A stretch of 64,000 nt of DNA from Atrichornis clamosus (taxonomy: Eukaryota > Chordata > Aves > Passeriformes > Menuridae), in assembly GCA_013400975.1 (NCBI GenBank), contig WBMZ01003323.1, positions 1 to 64,000 of the forward strand. The letters run 5' to 3'. How positions within the stretch are numbered: the first letter of the stretch is position 1; every line of letters starts with the position of its first letter. The translations under genes and the position numbers were made by a program. Shown piece after piece: positions 48,330 to 62,058 of the stretch. The notes under the pieces were generated by a model that searched no databases, was not told where the DNA came from, and saw only the letters and a list, made by a program, of their open reading frames with translations.

Positions 48330-50372
48330 AACCTCAACCCATCCCGCTCTTACCAGTTTGATGCCAGTGTCAGCAAGAGGTGCCCAGAGCCTGGAATAAT
48401 ATGTCAGGGGAAGAGCATCTGAAGAGCAACACAAGGGAATTCCAGCTACTAGGTCAGCCTCATGGAGGGCCCAACTCAAACGCCTCTTTGCAAACACGGG
48501 AAGTACACAAGGGGAGTCAGGGACTACACGTGCCTTCAGGGCTGTCACCTTAGCGACATCACTGAGATGTGTTGGGAGGGCTCCTATGACTGGAGTGTTG
48601 GAATGGGAGGATGCAGGCTCTTAAGAAGGACAGGCCAGGAAGACAAGGAGAGGGTGTCACCCTCTGTGTCAATGACCAGTTGGAGTGCATAGGGATGGAT
48701 GAGGAGTTGACCAAGAACTTATGGGTTAGGATTAAAGGGAGGCAGGGACAGGTGACATTATACTGGGGCTCTGCTACTGGTCGCCCAAACAGGAAAACTG
48801 AGCAGATGACAGATATAGACAGATAGGAGCAGCCTCACACTCACAAGTCCTGGTTCTCATGGGAGACTTCAATCACCCCAAAATCTGTTGCAGGAGCAAT
48901 CCAGGAGGTTCCTGAAATTCACTAGCGTTAACTTCCTTATGCAAGGGAGAGAGAAGCCAATGAGAAGTGGTGTTATGCTGGACCTTGTTGTCACCAACAG
49001 GGAGAGTCTGGTGGGAAATGTGAAGCTCAAGGGCAGCCTGAGCCGCAGTGGCCATGACATGGTGAAGATCAAGATCCTTAGAGCAGCAAGGATGGCACTC
49101 AGCAAGTTCCCTACCGTGAACATCAGAAGAACAGACTCTCCAGGGATCTGCCTGGTAGATTACCATAGAATAAAGCCTCCATTCCTATGGAGTGAAGAGA
49201 GGCCCAAGAAAATGGGTTAATATTCAAGGATCATCTGCAAGCTCAGAAGTAATGACAACAAAGAGGAAGTCAGGCAAAAATGCCAGGAGGTGTGTGTGGA
49301 TGAACAAGGAGGTCATGGACAAATTGAAACACAAAAAGGAATTGTACAGAGGGCAGAAGCAAAGACAGGTAGGAATACAGAGAAATTGTCCAAGCAGCCA
49401 GCGATTAGGAAAGTTAAAGCCCTGATATGGGTAACAAAAAAAGTTTCTATAGGTACGTTGGTGATAAAAGGAAGGTTAGGGAAAACGTGAGTTATCTCTG
49501 GAAGGAAATGGGAGACGGTTACCCAGAGCATGGAGAAGGCTCAAATACTCGATGACATTTTTGTCTCAGTCTTCATTGGCAAGTGTTCCAGCCACACTAC
49601 CCAAGTCACGGAAGGCAGAGGCAGGGACTGGGAGAATGAAGAAGTCTGCTGTAGGAAAAGATCGGTTTCAAGTCTATTTAAGGAACCTGAATGTGCACCT
49701 GGTGAGATGCATCCATGAGTCCCGAGGGAAGTCGTGGATGAAGTTGCTAAGCCACTGTCCATTATATTTGAGAACTCGTGGCAATCAGTTCCCACTGATT
49801 GGAAAAGAGGAAACATAACCCCATATTTTAAAAAGGGAAAAGAAGGAAACCGAGAAACCATTGGCCAGTCCATTTCCCCTCAGTGCCCACCAGAATCACA
49901 AAGCAGATCCTGCTGAAAACTATTCTAAGGCGTATGGAAAATAAGGAGATTTGTGACAGCCAAGAGCGGCTTCACTAAGTTCTAATAAAGACAGGCTGAG
50001 AGCATTGGGGCTGTTCAGTCTGGGGAAGAGCCGGCTCTGGGGAGACTTTATTCCAGCCTTTCAGTAACTAAATGGGGTCTTCATGAGAGCTGGAGAGCAC
50101 TACAAGGGCCTGTAGTGATAGGACAAGGGAGAATGGCTTTAAACTGGAAGACTGGGTTCAGATTAGGTATCAGAAAGACATTCTCTACTGTGAGAGTGGT
50201 AAGGCACTGGAACAGGTTTCCCAGAGAAGTTGTGGATGCCCCATCCCTGGAAATGTGCAAGGCCGGGTTGGATGATGTCCTAGTCTTGTAGAAGGTGTCC
50301 CTGCCCATGGCAGGAAGGTTGGGAAGATGAACTCTAACATCTCTTCCAACCCAAACCATTCTGATTCTATGA
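48330..50372 (+). mobile_element. 2-kb CR1 LINE with broken ORF2 (endonuclease and start of reverse transcriptase)
   Basis: This is the longest mobile element here. Plus-strand frames show CR1 ORF2 in order. Near 48960-49100 are RSGVMLDLVVTNRE and a SGHDMVKIKI segment, equivalent to the endonuclease end motif with SDH. Near 49260-49350 are KRKSGKNARR and KLKHKKELYRG (linker), and at 49560-49640 GKCSSHTTQVTEG. At 49745-49850 are [12 protein letters not shown] and [15 protein letters not shown], the start of the RT domain. At about 49970-49990, just at the QHGFTKG region, the sequence jumps to the 3' UTR ('aggctgagagcattgggg'), so the RT palm with its catalytic aspartates is deleted. Several frameshifts and stops break the rest. 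The 3' end is 'tctatgat' at 50372. It is non-autonomous and dead. Confidence 0.93.
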
Positions 50373-53300
50373 TAACCAGTCCCCAACTTACATATCTCAT
50401 TTCCTATTCTCTCTCATTTCCTTCTGTCTCATACATTATTTTTAATGTTTTCTCCTCATTGTAACATAACTTTTCCCTACTCTCCTCCATACTACTCAGA
50501 GGTCTTTATATCTAGGGCATTTACTTTAACCTTAGCATGGGAAAGTATTGCCCAAAACTTAGTAATTTTTACTTTCAAGTAAAAGTTTGTCTGTTAATAG
50601 CCTGTTTTATTTAAGAACAAGGTGCAACAAGACTTGGAAACTTTCAGATGTAATGAAAATGCAGATATTCTCTTAGGCATAGCAATTTTATTAAATAATA
50701 CACTGTCTTCCCACTTCTTTAAATATTTAAAATCATTTTGCAACTCTTTCCACACAGTACACAAGCAGAAAGCAATTGGGCAAAAATAGCAGTCATTAAC
50801 TTTGTAGATGCACTAAGCACAGCAGGTAGTACATAGGATTCAAATTCAAACCACCTCTTCTCAGAAGCAAAGTCTGGATGAGGTTTTGCTTTCTGCAGGA
50901 GACAGAGGCAGTATCATCTGAATGCTCATTAAAATAAAACATAAGGACTGATCTTTATGGTTATGAGTAGGCAAAATTAATTTGGAACTCAGGACAATTG
51001 TGCATAAGAGACAAAAATCCTTAAACAAAGCCTATTAAAAGGATTCTAGATTAATGAAATTAAATATTAGTTAACAGTATTAGAGACTCTAAGGGATGAA
51101 AACTTGACTTTTACAAATGTGTAAGTGTGGTAGATAGAGGTCCTTAAAAGGTATTTGGTACTTTTCAGTATGCAGAAGTGCAGTATGTATTAATCCAATA
51201 TTGTTTTTAACGTGTTTGATGTCTCTTGGGGAAAAGGTACATAGCTCATATTTGTAACAGCACATAAAGAAAAGTGTGCTATCGATTGGTCTCACTGGCT
51301 GTGCACTCTGGTTTTGCTATGTTAATTACAGCCACCTTTCTTTCGACCTGCTCCATGAAGGTCAATGTTGTAAACTGTAAAGAGACCCCATCTGACACCC
51401 AAACTATAATTTTCTGCGAAGGTTGAGTCCCTTGTACCAGCAGGCATGACCACAGTGCAAGTCACCAAAGCTGCTCCTAGGAATCACAGGACTTTTTGGC
51501 AGGAGTACAGTGATTCCACATAGTTGCACATTCAGAGGTGCCATTCATAATCTGTCAGTGACCTCCAGGACACAGAACCTCCCAGGTTTCCCAAGTCTGT
51601 TTCTTTATTGAATGATAAAACCAAGCAGGTTTTACTGCATTTCATATCCCTTGGTCCCATGTAATTTCTATATTAGCAAATTTAAAAGCAACCACCACTG
51701 AAAATTTGTATCCTCTGTGAAGTTAATCATGGCAATGTTAATGAGAGAGTAAGGATAGGCTGGACCACAGGCACAGGTGGGTGTGCTTTACAGAGGTGCA
51801 CACTCCATTCAGAAGAGATTTCTGCAAGCACTGAGAGACCTCTCCTTGGGGCCTGTGAGTCCCTCCTCTCCCCAGTCTAAGGGAGAATGTTGGTTTTTGC
51901 AATGCTACTTCAATTGATCAAAAGATTATCTAATAGCCTGGGTTGAAATAGTATGTGAGAAAGGGCAGGTTATCTTAAAGCTGCTCAGTGTCCAGGGATT
52001 TAAAAAAAAAACCTGTTGACTATCAATCTTTGAAAACTTTCCTGCTTACAAGACCTTTATAATGTCCTCTGTTATATGCGAAGAGTTGCTGGTTTCAGTC
52101 TGCAGCTTTGCAGACAGCTTTCACAAGGAAAAAAAAAAAACAAAAACCCCCACAAAACTACTTCAGTTGGTTGCAGTCTCAATAAAAGGTCAAGGATTAG
52201 AGGTGTAAAAAACAGAACTGACCTTCTTCTTGCAAAGGTGCCATGGATACATATGGGCAGACGGGCGGCAGAGAGGCAGTGGGAGAAAGTTCACTCCTCC
52301 TTATTCCATGGTTGCAGAAATAACTGTCCCAAGTAAAAGGCTGAAGGACTTCCACGTGCAGGGACTTCAAGCTTTTCCTCTTCCTGAGCACTGAATTTCC
52401 CTTAGTGAGTTTTATAATTAATTATCAACATGCCATTAGCTATGGCATCATACAGTAGACTTCACCAAGTCAGGCCTTTCCATCTTTATCAAGCAGGATA
52501 ATATATTTCAAAGTCAAAAGGAAAAACGCATTAGGTAACACGATGGCAACTCTAACCCTTCTGAATATATTGCACCATAAATACTAGGAACCACTACAGT
52601 AGAGCTTTTATCAAATCCTGGCCCTGAACGTAAGAGACTGAGGCTTCCACAAATCAGAAAAATGATAAAATAAATCAATCTTCCTGATGTCATATTATTG
52701 CGAGCTGCCATCTCTAAAGAACACAGGATAGTCAATAGTTGGTGTGACAAATGGACCAGCCACTGCTGCAGCTTTGAGACAGACACTCATCTCAGGTTAA
52801 TCAATGTAAAGGGAATAAAATATCCAAATCTTCGGTGCTGTTATTCAAAGCTCCTGTTGGCAGAGTACTAAAATATGTATGGCTAATTTGGAATTCAGAT
52901 TACCTTCAACAGCAGCCCTTCTATGCTTAAAAGTAGGCATATATTTAAATGCCTTACAGAAATGGAATTGAAAAGGGAAAATGGGCTAATAAAGGTTTAG
53001 GAGCCTGAGCTGACAAACCAACCAATTTTAAATTCAGACAGGCATGGTGCTTTTCGTGTTATAAGAAGGAAGGCACCTACTGTTCATGTTTGCTTCTTTG
53101 TAAACATCATACTTGCTCTGCTGGCACTGGCATCCCATAATTATTTTCCTTACCAATAAAGGCTGCAGCTGAAATTCCCCTCATAAATCTTTCTTCCCCA
53201 AACAATTCAATTTTTACTTACCTCCACTATGATTAGCTGAGCATGCATTTTTAAAGCCTGTTTCTTCCCCCCATTCCAATGTGGGGTCATGTGCTGACTT

Positions 53301-56300
53301 TGAAGTCAATTTTCAAGCAAGATGGGCTTTGCTGAGCACCTCAGCTTCCATGAACAGGGAGGGACAAGATGTGAGCCTGTGTGGCAAAGCCTGTAACCGC
53401 AGAAGAGCAGCCACACGGATAAAGGGAGTGAGAGAGGGGTAAAACCTCCTCCTGTGTGAGCACTGTATGGCTATAGCTGGCTGACTGCTCCGTGGCCAGA
53501 GATGAAGTTACTGCAGAAGTAGGCTTAGAAATGGATGTTTTTGGCTACATGCATATACATGCATGCTGTCTGAAACAGAATTGCCTCTGCATATGTGTAG
53601 GCTATTACTGAAAAAGTAAAAACATTTTGGCCTAGGAGCTGAGAACCGGCATCTTCATCTAACTATGTCTAAATTCATACCAGCTGTTGTACCACATCAG
53701 ACCTACCAGTTTTCAAATTGCTGGCATGATACCAAAACATAGTCCAAAAAGTACTGAACGTAGTCTGCTATTTTGGTGCAAAACTGGGAAAAAAGTACAA
53801 CTTATCCATAAACATCACTTAGAATAAATTCCAAATACAATGCATTTGGGAAGGTCTAAGTTTAGTTTTGTTTGATATAAGGCAACCTTTGAAATTGCAG
53901 CAGTCTGTGGAAATGTAAATAACCATTCTGTTTTATTTTTAGGAGCCAGGTAGAACTGAGAGGGAGGAAGAAGTAACATTTGCAATTTTCTATGTAGAAC
54001 AAAAATATTTTTATAGAGTAAAAATATGTGTGAGGTAAGATGGTACTGGTTTAGGTGCTTTTAAGAGCAGACCCCCACTGAAAGGACAGATTATGTAAAG
54101 GGACATATACTGCAGTACCAACATTTTATAAATATCGTTGTACCAAACGTAGTACATGGCCAATTTTTCTGAATTTGATAATACTTTAAGAACATGCCTG
54201 CCTGATAGACTCTCCGACTCAGTAAGGAAAATGAAGGGGTGCTGAGACTAAACACCAAATCATGTTCTTCAATGACAGCTCCTCCTGGTTTCAGCTGTGC
54301 TGAAGCTAGCCCCTACAAATAGGAAAACTTCTGATTTTCTTACCCTGTTTCAGGTAGGGAAAATTAGATAGACAACTGAGGATCTTATCAGGCTTTTAAA
54401 AAAAAAGGGGAGCGATTTCTACTTAGTTTCAAAACACACAGTAAATTAAAGAATTTTTAAAAGGAAGGGCACTAATCCTAAATAAGACTTACAGACTACA
54501 TTCTTTTTCCAAACACAGCTGGAAAAATTGTTGTTGCTAGCAGAAATTCCAACTTCATTATGCTCTCAGTGATGTTGAGCCATCTTTACCTGGGGTGAGG
54601 TAATGTTCTCACTTGAAGAGCAGGAAGGATGGACTGGACAGCAGTATGCTTTGTGTTGGGCTACAACACATCTTCTAGTCTTCAATTCTTTCAGCATTTT
54701 GCTCCAATGGCAATACTTTCTTGCTATTTATGTGTGCTTAGCTCCTATTTTAAATGGGCCAGTCTTTAACTTCGTCTTTTTCATTTATCATTAATTAAAA
54801 AGAAAAAACAAAGTCAGAAGTTTCTGTCTTTTAATGGCTCTTGCTTTGTGAACCCATAGTTCTGAAATGTACTGTTTTATTGATAGTGTGACATGTTGTA
54901 CGAATATCTCAAGCAATTCCATAAATTTTGTAAACATAGGCAATTATTTATATTTTAATCAGTGGCCACTATGTTTTTTTTAATTACCTTAAGAGCTAGT
55001 CAAGTATTTTAAGGGGTTATGCCAAAGTACTTTTCCTTTGAGAAAAGCAATTTTGTCAACATTGAAATGCCTGAGAACTCTTCAAATCTGACACATCCAA
55101 ACCTTTAAGTAGCCACTGAGGATGAATGTGACAACAGGCAAAAGAAGTTAATGTATTCCTTGAAAGATATAGGAGCATAGAAAAGGTGAGGAAGAGGGTA
55201 CACTATAAACTGTAATAGATTTAATTGTGACTGTAGCAGAAATCTTGTATCTTGTTTTGGAGTCCACAATTCAAGAAAGGATTTTAAGAAAAAAAATAAC
55301 ACAAAACAAACAAACACTCATGAAAATATTTTATGAGTTGGTAAATCTCTCTATACTAACAAATGCAAGTTGTCAAATATCAGATGTACGTGGGAAAACT
55401 TAATGAGTTAAATAACAAAGCCCAAAAGGGAAGCATAAAAGTGGTAGCTCAATGGGTTCTTTTTGTGAATTTCACAATACAGAGAAGCAAGACCATATAT
55501 AGTGGAACAAGATAAACATATCTACTATGAGAATTAATTTTAAATTAGATATTACTGAGATTGTAGTGAATTCTTCGGCAGTTTTTACCACCAAGACTGT
55601 AAGTGTTTACTATAACTTCTACTCTGATTCATGCTGTGTCCTCCGGCTCCTTGTGATATCTGTTTTTTCCAATAGTGTTCCTTAAATATATGTTAGTGTC
55701 AGAAAGCCTGAACTGGAAGGAAGCATTTAAGGAGAATTTTATTCTAAGTAAATGTTTTTCAAGAAATCTCTGTGTGTTTGACTTGAATTCTTTGCTTTTG
55801 TAAAGAAAAATTGCCGAAAATTTTAAACTTCCTGTGAAAATAAAGTGTTAGTTTCCCTCTTTTTGATAAGTCCTTTGAAGGAAATCTCCTTTAAAAACTG
55901 TACACTGAAGACATTCTGAAAAACATAGATTTTTAGAGTCACAACACAGTGAAGCAGTCATCCATTATATATTCAAAGAATGTATGCTCTCTTTTCTTGT
56001 GTTTACTGTATTTATTGGTGCTTTAACACTTGCAAGAGTAATTTCAAGTATGTTTGCACTATACCTACACCTTTATGATGCTGGATCTGTTGGTCTTAAG
56101 AGATGTTCTTCTAATTCACTTGTGATACATCCTCAGCCATATTTATTGTATTTGCAAGGATTAATGGAGGGAAGCCAATTTGAAGGATTAGGATTTTCAG
56201 TCCCCAGTGCATTCAAATACTTTCCTACTGCATACATAATCTCAGTCTATAGTTATTGTGGGGAATTTCCTTTCTTAGGGGTTCTCTGTTTCTTATTTCA

Positions 56301-59300
56301 CCATATAAATCTTGGCACTTCTCCTTTTGCTTATTTTAGATATATTTCTAGCATGTCAGGAGATTCTATGATTGTCTAAAGAATTAATTGATGATATGCT
56401 TTGTGCTAACCTCAATCCTTTTTCTGTTCCCTACTTTACATGCTAGAGTTCAGAGGCTTACTCCATATTTGTTGTCCGTACAACTACTACATCTTACCAG
56501 TCTGTGTTGCTTCATGTTGAAATAGATTCTCTCTTCCACACTGAAAATGTAAGGTATCCACCCACAGCAATACCAGCCCAGATTCAGCTGAACTCTTGAT
56601 TTTTTATCAGATTCCCAGATCCAGGTCCTCTTTGGAGAAAATTTAGGTTAGGTTCTGCAGTGTTGAACTTGGTTTTATGTGGGTTTCAAGTTCAATTCAT
56701 GAAAGTAATTTATATTCCATATAATATTTCAGTTTTACTTTACACTGATTTTCCTGCTGCTCCCTTTCCAGCCATCCAGGTGTAAATATCCACATCTTTG
56801 CCTGTTTAGGGCAGAATCTAACAGAAGGGGCACAGCAGCTGCTCTCTGTCAATTACTTGCTATCCAAGTAGAAACTTATCCCTCTCCTGTTTGAGAATCT
56901 GTGACTTAGCTGGTAGAGAAGTCTTTCGGAAAAGAGACCTGTACCCTCTTTGAGTGGCACAGAAATACTCCCTTAGTTTTATGTGGGTTTTCATTTGAGC
57001 ACTCAGAGCTGTGGAGGTTCTTAGGGCTTTGTGAGTCAGCTAGAGGCTGCAACGTTCTCAGCAAAGTAGAAGTGTTGAAGACTGAAATAAGTGATGTGTA
57101 CAAGAGGAAAATGAAATGAAAGGAGCCCAGAGAAACCACAGTTGACTTTTCTGGAGCAATTGGTCCTACTATTAGAATATGGAGTAGAAGTAGTAATGTG
57201 CTGTATTTAGCTGTGAATCAAACACTCTGCAACATAAGGTAGGACAAAGAAAGGCAGAAAACTCATGGCCCAGTTTTAAACATGCTTGAGCAGCAGTGCT
57301 GCACTGTGGTGTTCCAGTAACTGAATGCGCTTCTTTGCCACTGATGCAGACGGCCCAGGAAGGAACTGGATCTGCTTGCTCCAACCCTTCAATAATGAGA
57401 CACAGGCTGCTTGTGTATTACGTGGAATTTTAGAAAGATTACCAATATGAGAAGAAGATCCTTTCTTTTGAACAGGATTTCAAGATTTTTAAATGCAATT
57501 TCATTCCAATTAAATTTTAAATTCTGAAATTAAAAAAAAAAAAAAAGAAAAAAGATGAAAGGCTATAGACGAGTGAGAAATTTGGTGGGGGAGGAAGCAT
57601 TACTGATTTTTTCCTTATTTATACCTATGCCATCAGCCCAGGGATTTTAAGAGCCCCAAGATCATGAAGAAATGCTGTTACAAGGCATTGACGCACAGTA
57701 CTTTAAATTGACAATTAACATTTTTATTAGTATGTCTTTTCTGTCATGAACATTATGTACAATAAGTCCATTGACTGGTTGAAACTATAACTACAGTCTG
57801 GTTAAATTCAAACTACCACTGTAATTGCAGATTTTGCTTTCAGGTTGCAGGATCAGCCCCCACTGTCTGGCAAGTGTACGAATTCTGCCTTAAAAATGAG
57901 AGTCCATAAATGGGAACAACAATAGCACATATCTTTAAGGCTTTTACATTTTCATTTGTTTTTATTCAGAACTCCTGTCCTTTTTTCAAAATATTTGTGC
58001 CCTAGTAAACTGATAATCTGAAGAGGGTTAAAAACAACAAGAAAGGGCAAATTATTTCAGTTAATATAAGCATCCATTTTCTTTCCTCCTGCCTCAGTGT
58101 CACTGTATTCAAAGACTCTCCTGATGACTTACTACAAAATAGCATTTTACATTTTAAAGGTTGCCAGAAAAATAAGACAGTCTAAACAAATTAGATATTT
58201 CAAAGACATCATTTTGCAAGCAAAGTAGAAAGTTTTTTGGAACTTGTGATACTAATAACAAACGTTTCTTGAAGAGCAATTAAGTATTTTCCCAGTGAAG
58301 CACTACTCAGAGTTGTTGCAGGTTATTTTTAGTCCTCTCCGACCTCTGTAAATATTTATAACACCAAAAGGCAGTCAAGCAGTGACACCCAGTGGCTTCA
58401 GAATTCTCTCTTCAGTTTCTATCGTAGAGAAATCTAGTTTTTATCTCTTGGTTTCAAATCCAGTGTTACTCAAAACGGGTAAATAACTTCCTAATGAAGA
58501 AGTAGTGATCCATGGTAATCCAGACATCTCTGCCTCACTATGTGACACTAGGTTAAATGATTTAACTACTGCCAATATGGGTATTAGTCAGTTCCACATA
58601 TTCATGGAGTTATTCAATAAATACATAGAAATGCACTCTGCAAACAAGCATTGAAGTTAGCCTTTGAACAACCAAGGGTACAAAACTCTATGTTTAAAAC
58701 CCTTTAACTCTCAGAAAGAAAGAGCATTTTCAACCATTTTTAAAGCCTTTGAAGTTCATGAATGGAAAACAACATAGATGAAAAGTTCTATTAATATTTA
58801 TGATATTAGTAAACATAAGAGGTGATGTTAGTACTGGCACTTGGGATGGCAGCTCGATATTCTCAAAGTCATCTGGAATTTAAAATGCTAAGCAAACCAA
58901 AATTCTGCCAAAACAAGTTTTCCTATCAAATATGACTGAACTACAATTTCCACAGAGGTATATCTTGGAAAGAAATTGTCTGCCCAACATAAGGACTGAA
59001 TGCAAGAAGTCTCCTTTTCTAATTGCTCTCTCTCAGAGATAAACAAAAATGACATTTTTTTTTTAAATCAATAGTTTTGCTTTATCAAAACAAGAAAAAC
59101 ATCTTAGTCATGTAGTACTAATGACCATAAAACCAAACTATCAGGTCGTCCAGCCTTTTAAAATGTTCCAGCAGCTGTTCTCAGGGCATGTTTCTGCCAA
59201 TCTTGCAGATGCTGCAGAAGAAGAATCCTAGCAGAATCTTTTGTTTTGTTTCTCTACCAGCTCAGTGTAACCAGATGGGTGTATGGAAATAAAGAGATTG

Positions 59301-59917
59301 TTGAACTGCATTATAGCTATTTCAGCATGTAGGCTCTATGACCTAATACAAGTTTTATTAACTGAACTCAGTAAGAAGGTACAGAAGTCCATGTCCATTA
59401 CTCTCACACATCTCGGTGTTCTCTCAGGTTGTTGTTGACTGCCCACTGCAGAAGATGAGGCCAGAGAGGCACGCACCACATCAGTCCTGAAAACAACGAT
59501 GCATGCCTATTTCAGAGGAACTTCTCTAAACAACAGTTATGATCGATAGCCTGCACTCCCACACCAATGGGAGGGAGTAGTGACATCTACTCAGAAATTC
59601 ATAACAACTCCCAAGCCACGGTGTCGCTGAAGATCCAGCCAGACCCTGAGTGGCAGTGCATGAAAAACAGCAACAGATGCAGCAAGGAACTCAGAGAGAG
59701 CTGTTCCTCTGGAAAAGCAGGAGGCAGCAGTCCTGCCAGGAAGTGTTAGCCTTCAGCACCAAAGTTCCTCCTACAACTGCTTCATCAGGAGTTCTTTTCA
59801 AGATCAGACAATAAACAATTTTAAACACAATAAAACAAGGTAAAACAGTAAAAGTTATTTCCTCCTCTCTTATTTTGTATTTTGAGGACTGCATGACGAC
59901 ACCTCTGACCCCCCTGG
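50373..59917. other. Unassigned AT-rich non-coding DNA (9.5 kb)
   Basis: No repeat family or gene was recognised. A-rich runs occur at about 52129-52140 and 57531-57545. The 131-codon plus frame at 55984-56379 is hydrophobic but shows no known domain and lies in T-rich DNA. The last 500 bases (59.4-59.9 kb) are more GC-rich and could be an old, unrecognised repeat. Confidence 0.5.
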
Positions 59918-60104
59918 TCTGGCACAGGAGAAGATTGCCCAGAGAAGTTATGGATGCCCGATGCCTGGAAGTGTTTGGGTCCAGGCTGGATGGGGCTTTG
60001 AGAAACCAAGTAAAATATGTCTCTTCCTGTCCATGACAATGGGGTTGGAATTAGATGATCTTTAAGGTCCCTTCCAACCCACCCATTCTATCAGTCTGTG
60101 ATCC
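59918..60104 (+). mobile_element. CR1 LINE 3' end fragment
   Basis: 'gattgcccagagaagttatg', 'gcctggaagtgtttggg', 'ccaggctggatggggctttg', 'ggggttggaattagatgatc' and 'cccttccaacccacccattc' follow the CR1 3' terminus in order. It ends with the decayed 'ctgtgatcc' near 60104. It is of the same subfamily type as the copies at 50.2 and 61.9 kb. Confidence 0.9.
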
Positions 60105-60138
60105 TTTGGTCATCATCAAATAGAGAAGATAAGGAGTG

Positions 60139-60482
60139 GACCTGATTGGTGACTACAGCTGCCTATTGGGAGTGTGTGGAGAAGATGAATACTGTCTCTT
60201 CTCAGAGGTACTCCGTGATGGAAGGATGAGTGGCACCCAGCCCACTCTGGCAGATGGAGAAATCCCAGTTAGAAAAATGGAAGAGACTGTCACTGTGAGA
60301 GTGCTCAGCCATGGAACAGATGCCCAGGGATGTTGAAGAGTCTCTGTCCTTGAGGCTATCCAAAGATGACTGAACAAGGCCCTGAGCAACCTGACCTGAC
60401 TGGGGCTGTTCTGAGCAGGAGCTTGGACTGGAGGTGTCCAAGAGTCTTTCCCAACAAGAGGAACACCACTGCGTTCCTGTGT
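60139..60482 (+). mobile_element. CR1 LINE 3' fragment, diverged
   Basis: It starts 'gacctgattggtgactacag', equivalent to the CR1 'gacctt attg ctctacaa' step at the end of ORF2. It then shows 'gtctcttctcagaggta', 'ggaacagatgcccaggga', 'ctgtccttgaggctatcc' and 'ggactggaggtgtccaagag', ending near 60482. It is more decayed than its neighbours. It follows the previous CR1 end by only about 35 bases in the same orientation, so it is a second copy, not a continuation. Confidence 0.8.
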
Positions 60483-61699
60483 TTTTTGTATTTATGCTGG
60501 TACTGTTATCATTACCTGTAGTGACCAAATATTTGGAGTAATAAACAGCATGGCAGAACTACACGTGATCACCAAACAGAGCACAAAGCAAAAAGGGAAG
60601 TGTTTACATAACTATATCTACTTTTTCACCTGTATTAATTCTACAAAGGTGGGGATTGTTGTGCAAACACTACTTTTAGAGAAAGTCAGTTTGGCTCGGC
60701 AGAAGTGAAAGCTCTTCCCCATGTTCAGAAGTGCTCTCCCACCAGAATAGTACGACAGAATTTGTGACCTTGCAAGTAAAGCATCAGTGCCCTCTGCCTA
60801 AATCTTCATGAAGAAGCATCTCAAAGGCTTCAAAGAGACATTTGATTGATCCCATCACTCATTGCTAACCTCCTCTGCCCCAATGTCATTTATCTAACAC
60901 AACTATTTTTGGGGGTGTGTTCAGTTATCTAACAGCAGAGTTAGAGCTTGGGCCCTCCACAATTTCTATACTGGTACAATCCACAGCAACTGCCGAGCAC
61001 CTGGAACCCTCAAATTTCTATTCACAGTCTGGTCACATCATGAGTATGTACCCTAAAAGCCAAGTCCTTATTCAGAGGTAGGTAAAAATCTCCCCAAACC
61101 TAATTGTGTCTTTTTTGCAGGACTTCAAAACAACTTTATATGTATGCAGCTGTTCTAAGATAGCTTTTTTAGCATTTTTGACTCCCAAACTTATTACTCT
61201 CAGACAAATCAAGATATTTCAGGAATTTCCTAAGTGACTTGATTTTTCTATTTCCCCATTGAACAATTTTGTTTTCAAATGGAAATAATGTATTTTTTCT
61301 AGGGATGAAACTATGGAAATACCATCATAGTGGACACTAATAATTAAGAAGTCAATATTATTGGAGCACACTTCTCTATAACTTCTGGGCACAAACATAG
61401 GGCAGAAATGCAGAACCTATTTTAACAAAACACAGACCAGAAAACATATGTTCCTGGTCTGCACGGGTCCCTACTGGAAATGACTTGGAAATACTGCTGT
61501 GACAAAGACTGTTAATAGATAGCAAGCCTTGGAATTATAACACAATATATAATCATTGGAGGTTCTCCTGCTTAAACCCAGGCTGCACTTCACCAGTTTC
61601 ATTGAAGGACTTCTCTCCTCAGCCTACAACATGCAATCCTGCCACTGAAAAGACTCAATTAGCTAAGGATACAGTCCAAGACCATGTAAAAAAGGTTTC
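60483..61699. other. Unassigned non-coding DNA between CR1 copies
   Basis: AT-rich unique sequence with no recognised repeat and no substantial frame. Confidence 0.5.
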
Positions 61700-62058
61700 A
61701 TGAGAAAGCCTAGGCATGACATAATTGCAGCCTTCCAGTACCTGAATGAAGCCTACAGGAAAAACAGAGGGACTTTTTACAACAGCATGGAGGAACAGGA
61801 CAAGGGGGAATGGATTAAAACTGAGAGTAGGTTTATATTAGATATTAGGAAGAAATTCTTCACTGTGAGGGCAGTGAGGCACTGGAACAGGTTGCCCAGA
61901 GAAGTTTTGGATGCCCCATCTCTGGAAGTGTTCAAGGCCAGGATGGATGAAGCTCTGAGCAATCTGGTCTAGTGAAAGGTGTCCCTGTCCAGGGCACAGG
62001 GGTTGGATCTAAATGATCTTTAGAATTTCTTCCAAGCCAGGCCATTCTGTGATTCATG
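61700..62058 (+). mobile_element. CR1 LINE 3' fragment, relatively well preserved
   Basis: It follows the CR1 3' region closely: 'attgcagccttccagtacct', 'gacaagggggaatggatt', 'ttatattagatattaggaag', 'cactggaacaggttgcccag', 'gatgccccatctctggaagt', 'ttcaaggccaggatggatga' and 'ggggttggatctaaatgatc', with the 3' end near 62058. A 90-codon frame runs across it. That frame is the usual open stretch of CR1 3' regions, not a separate gene. It looks younger than most copies here. Confidence 0.93.

Noticed and set aside
55984..56379. 131-codon hydrophobic frame as a membrane protein
   Set aside because: T-rich DNA gives runs of Phe and Leu by default. No recognisable family, start context or exon borders.
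57531..57553. Poly(A) tail of a processed pseudogene
   Set aside because: No readable coding sequence or poly(A) signal of a transcript lies just upstream; it looks like a simple A-rich run.
61700..61972. 90-codon plus-strand frame as a small gene
   Set aside because: It follows the CR1 3' region step by step, and similar open frames occur in many CR1 copies.
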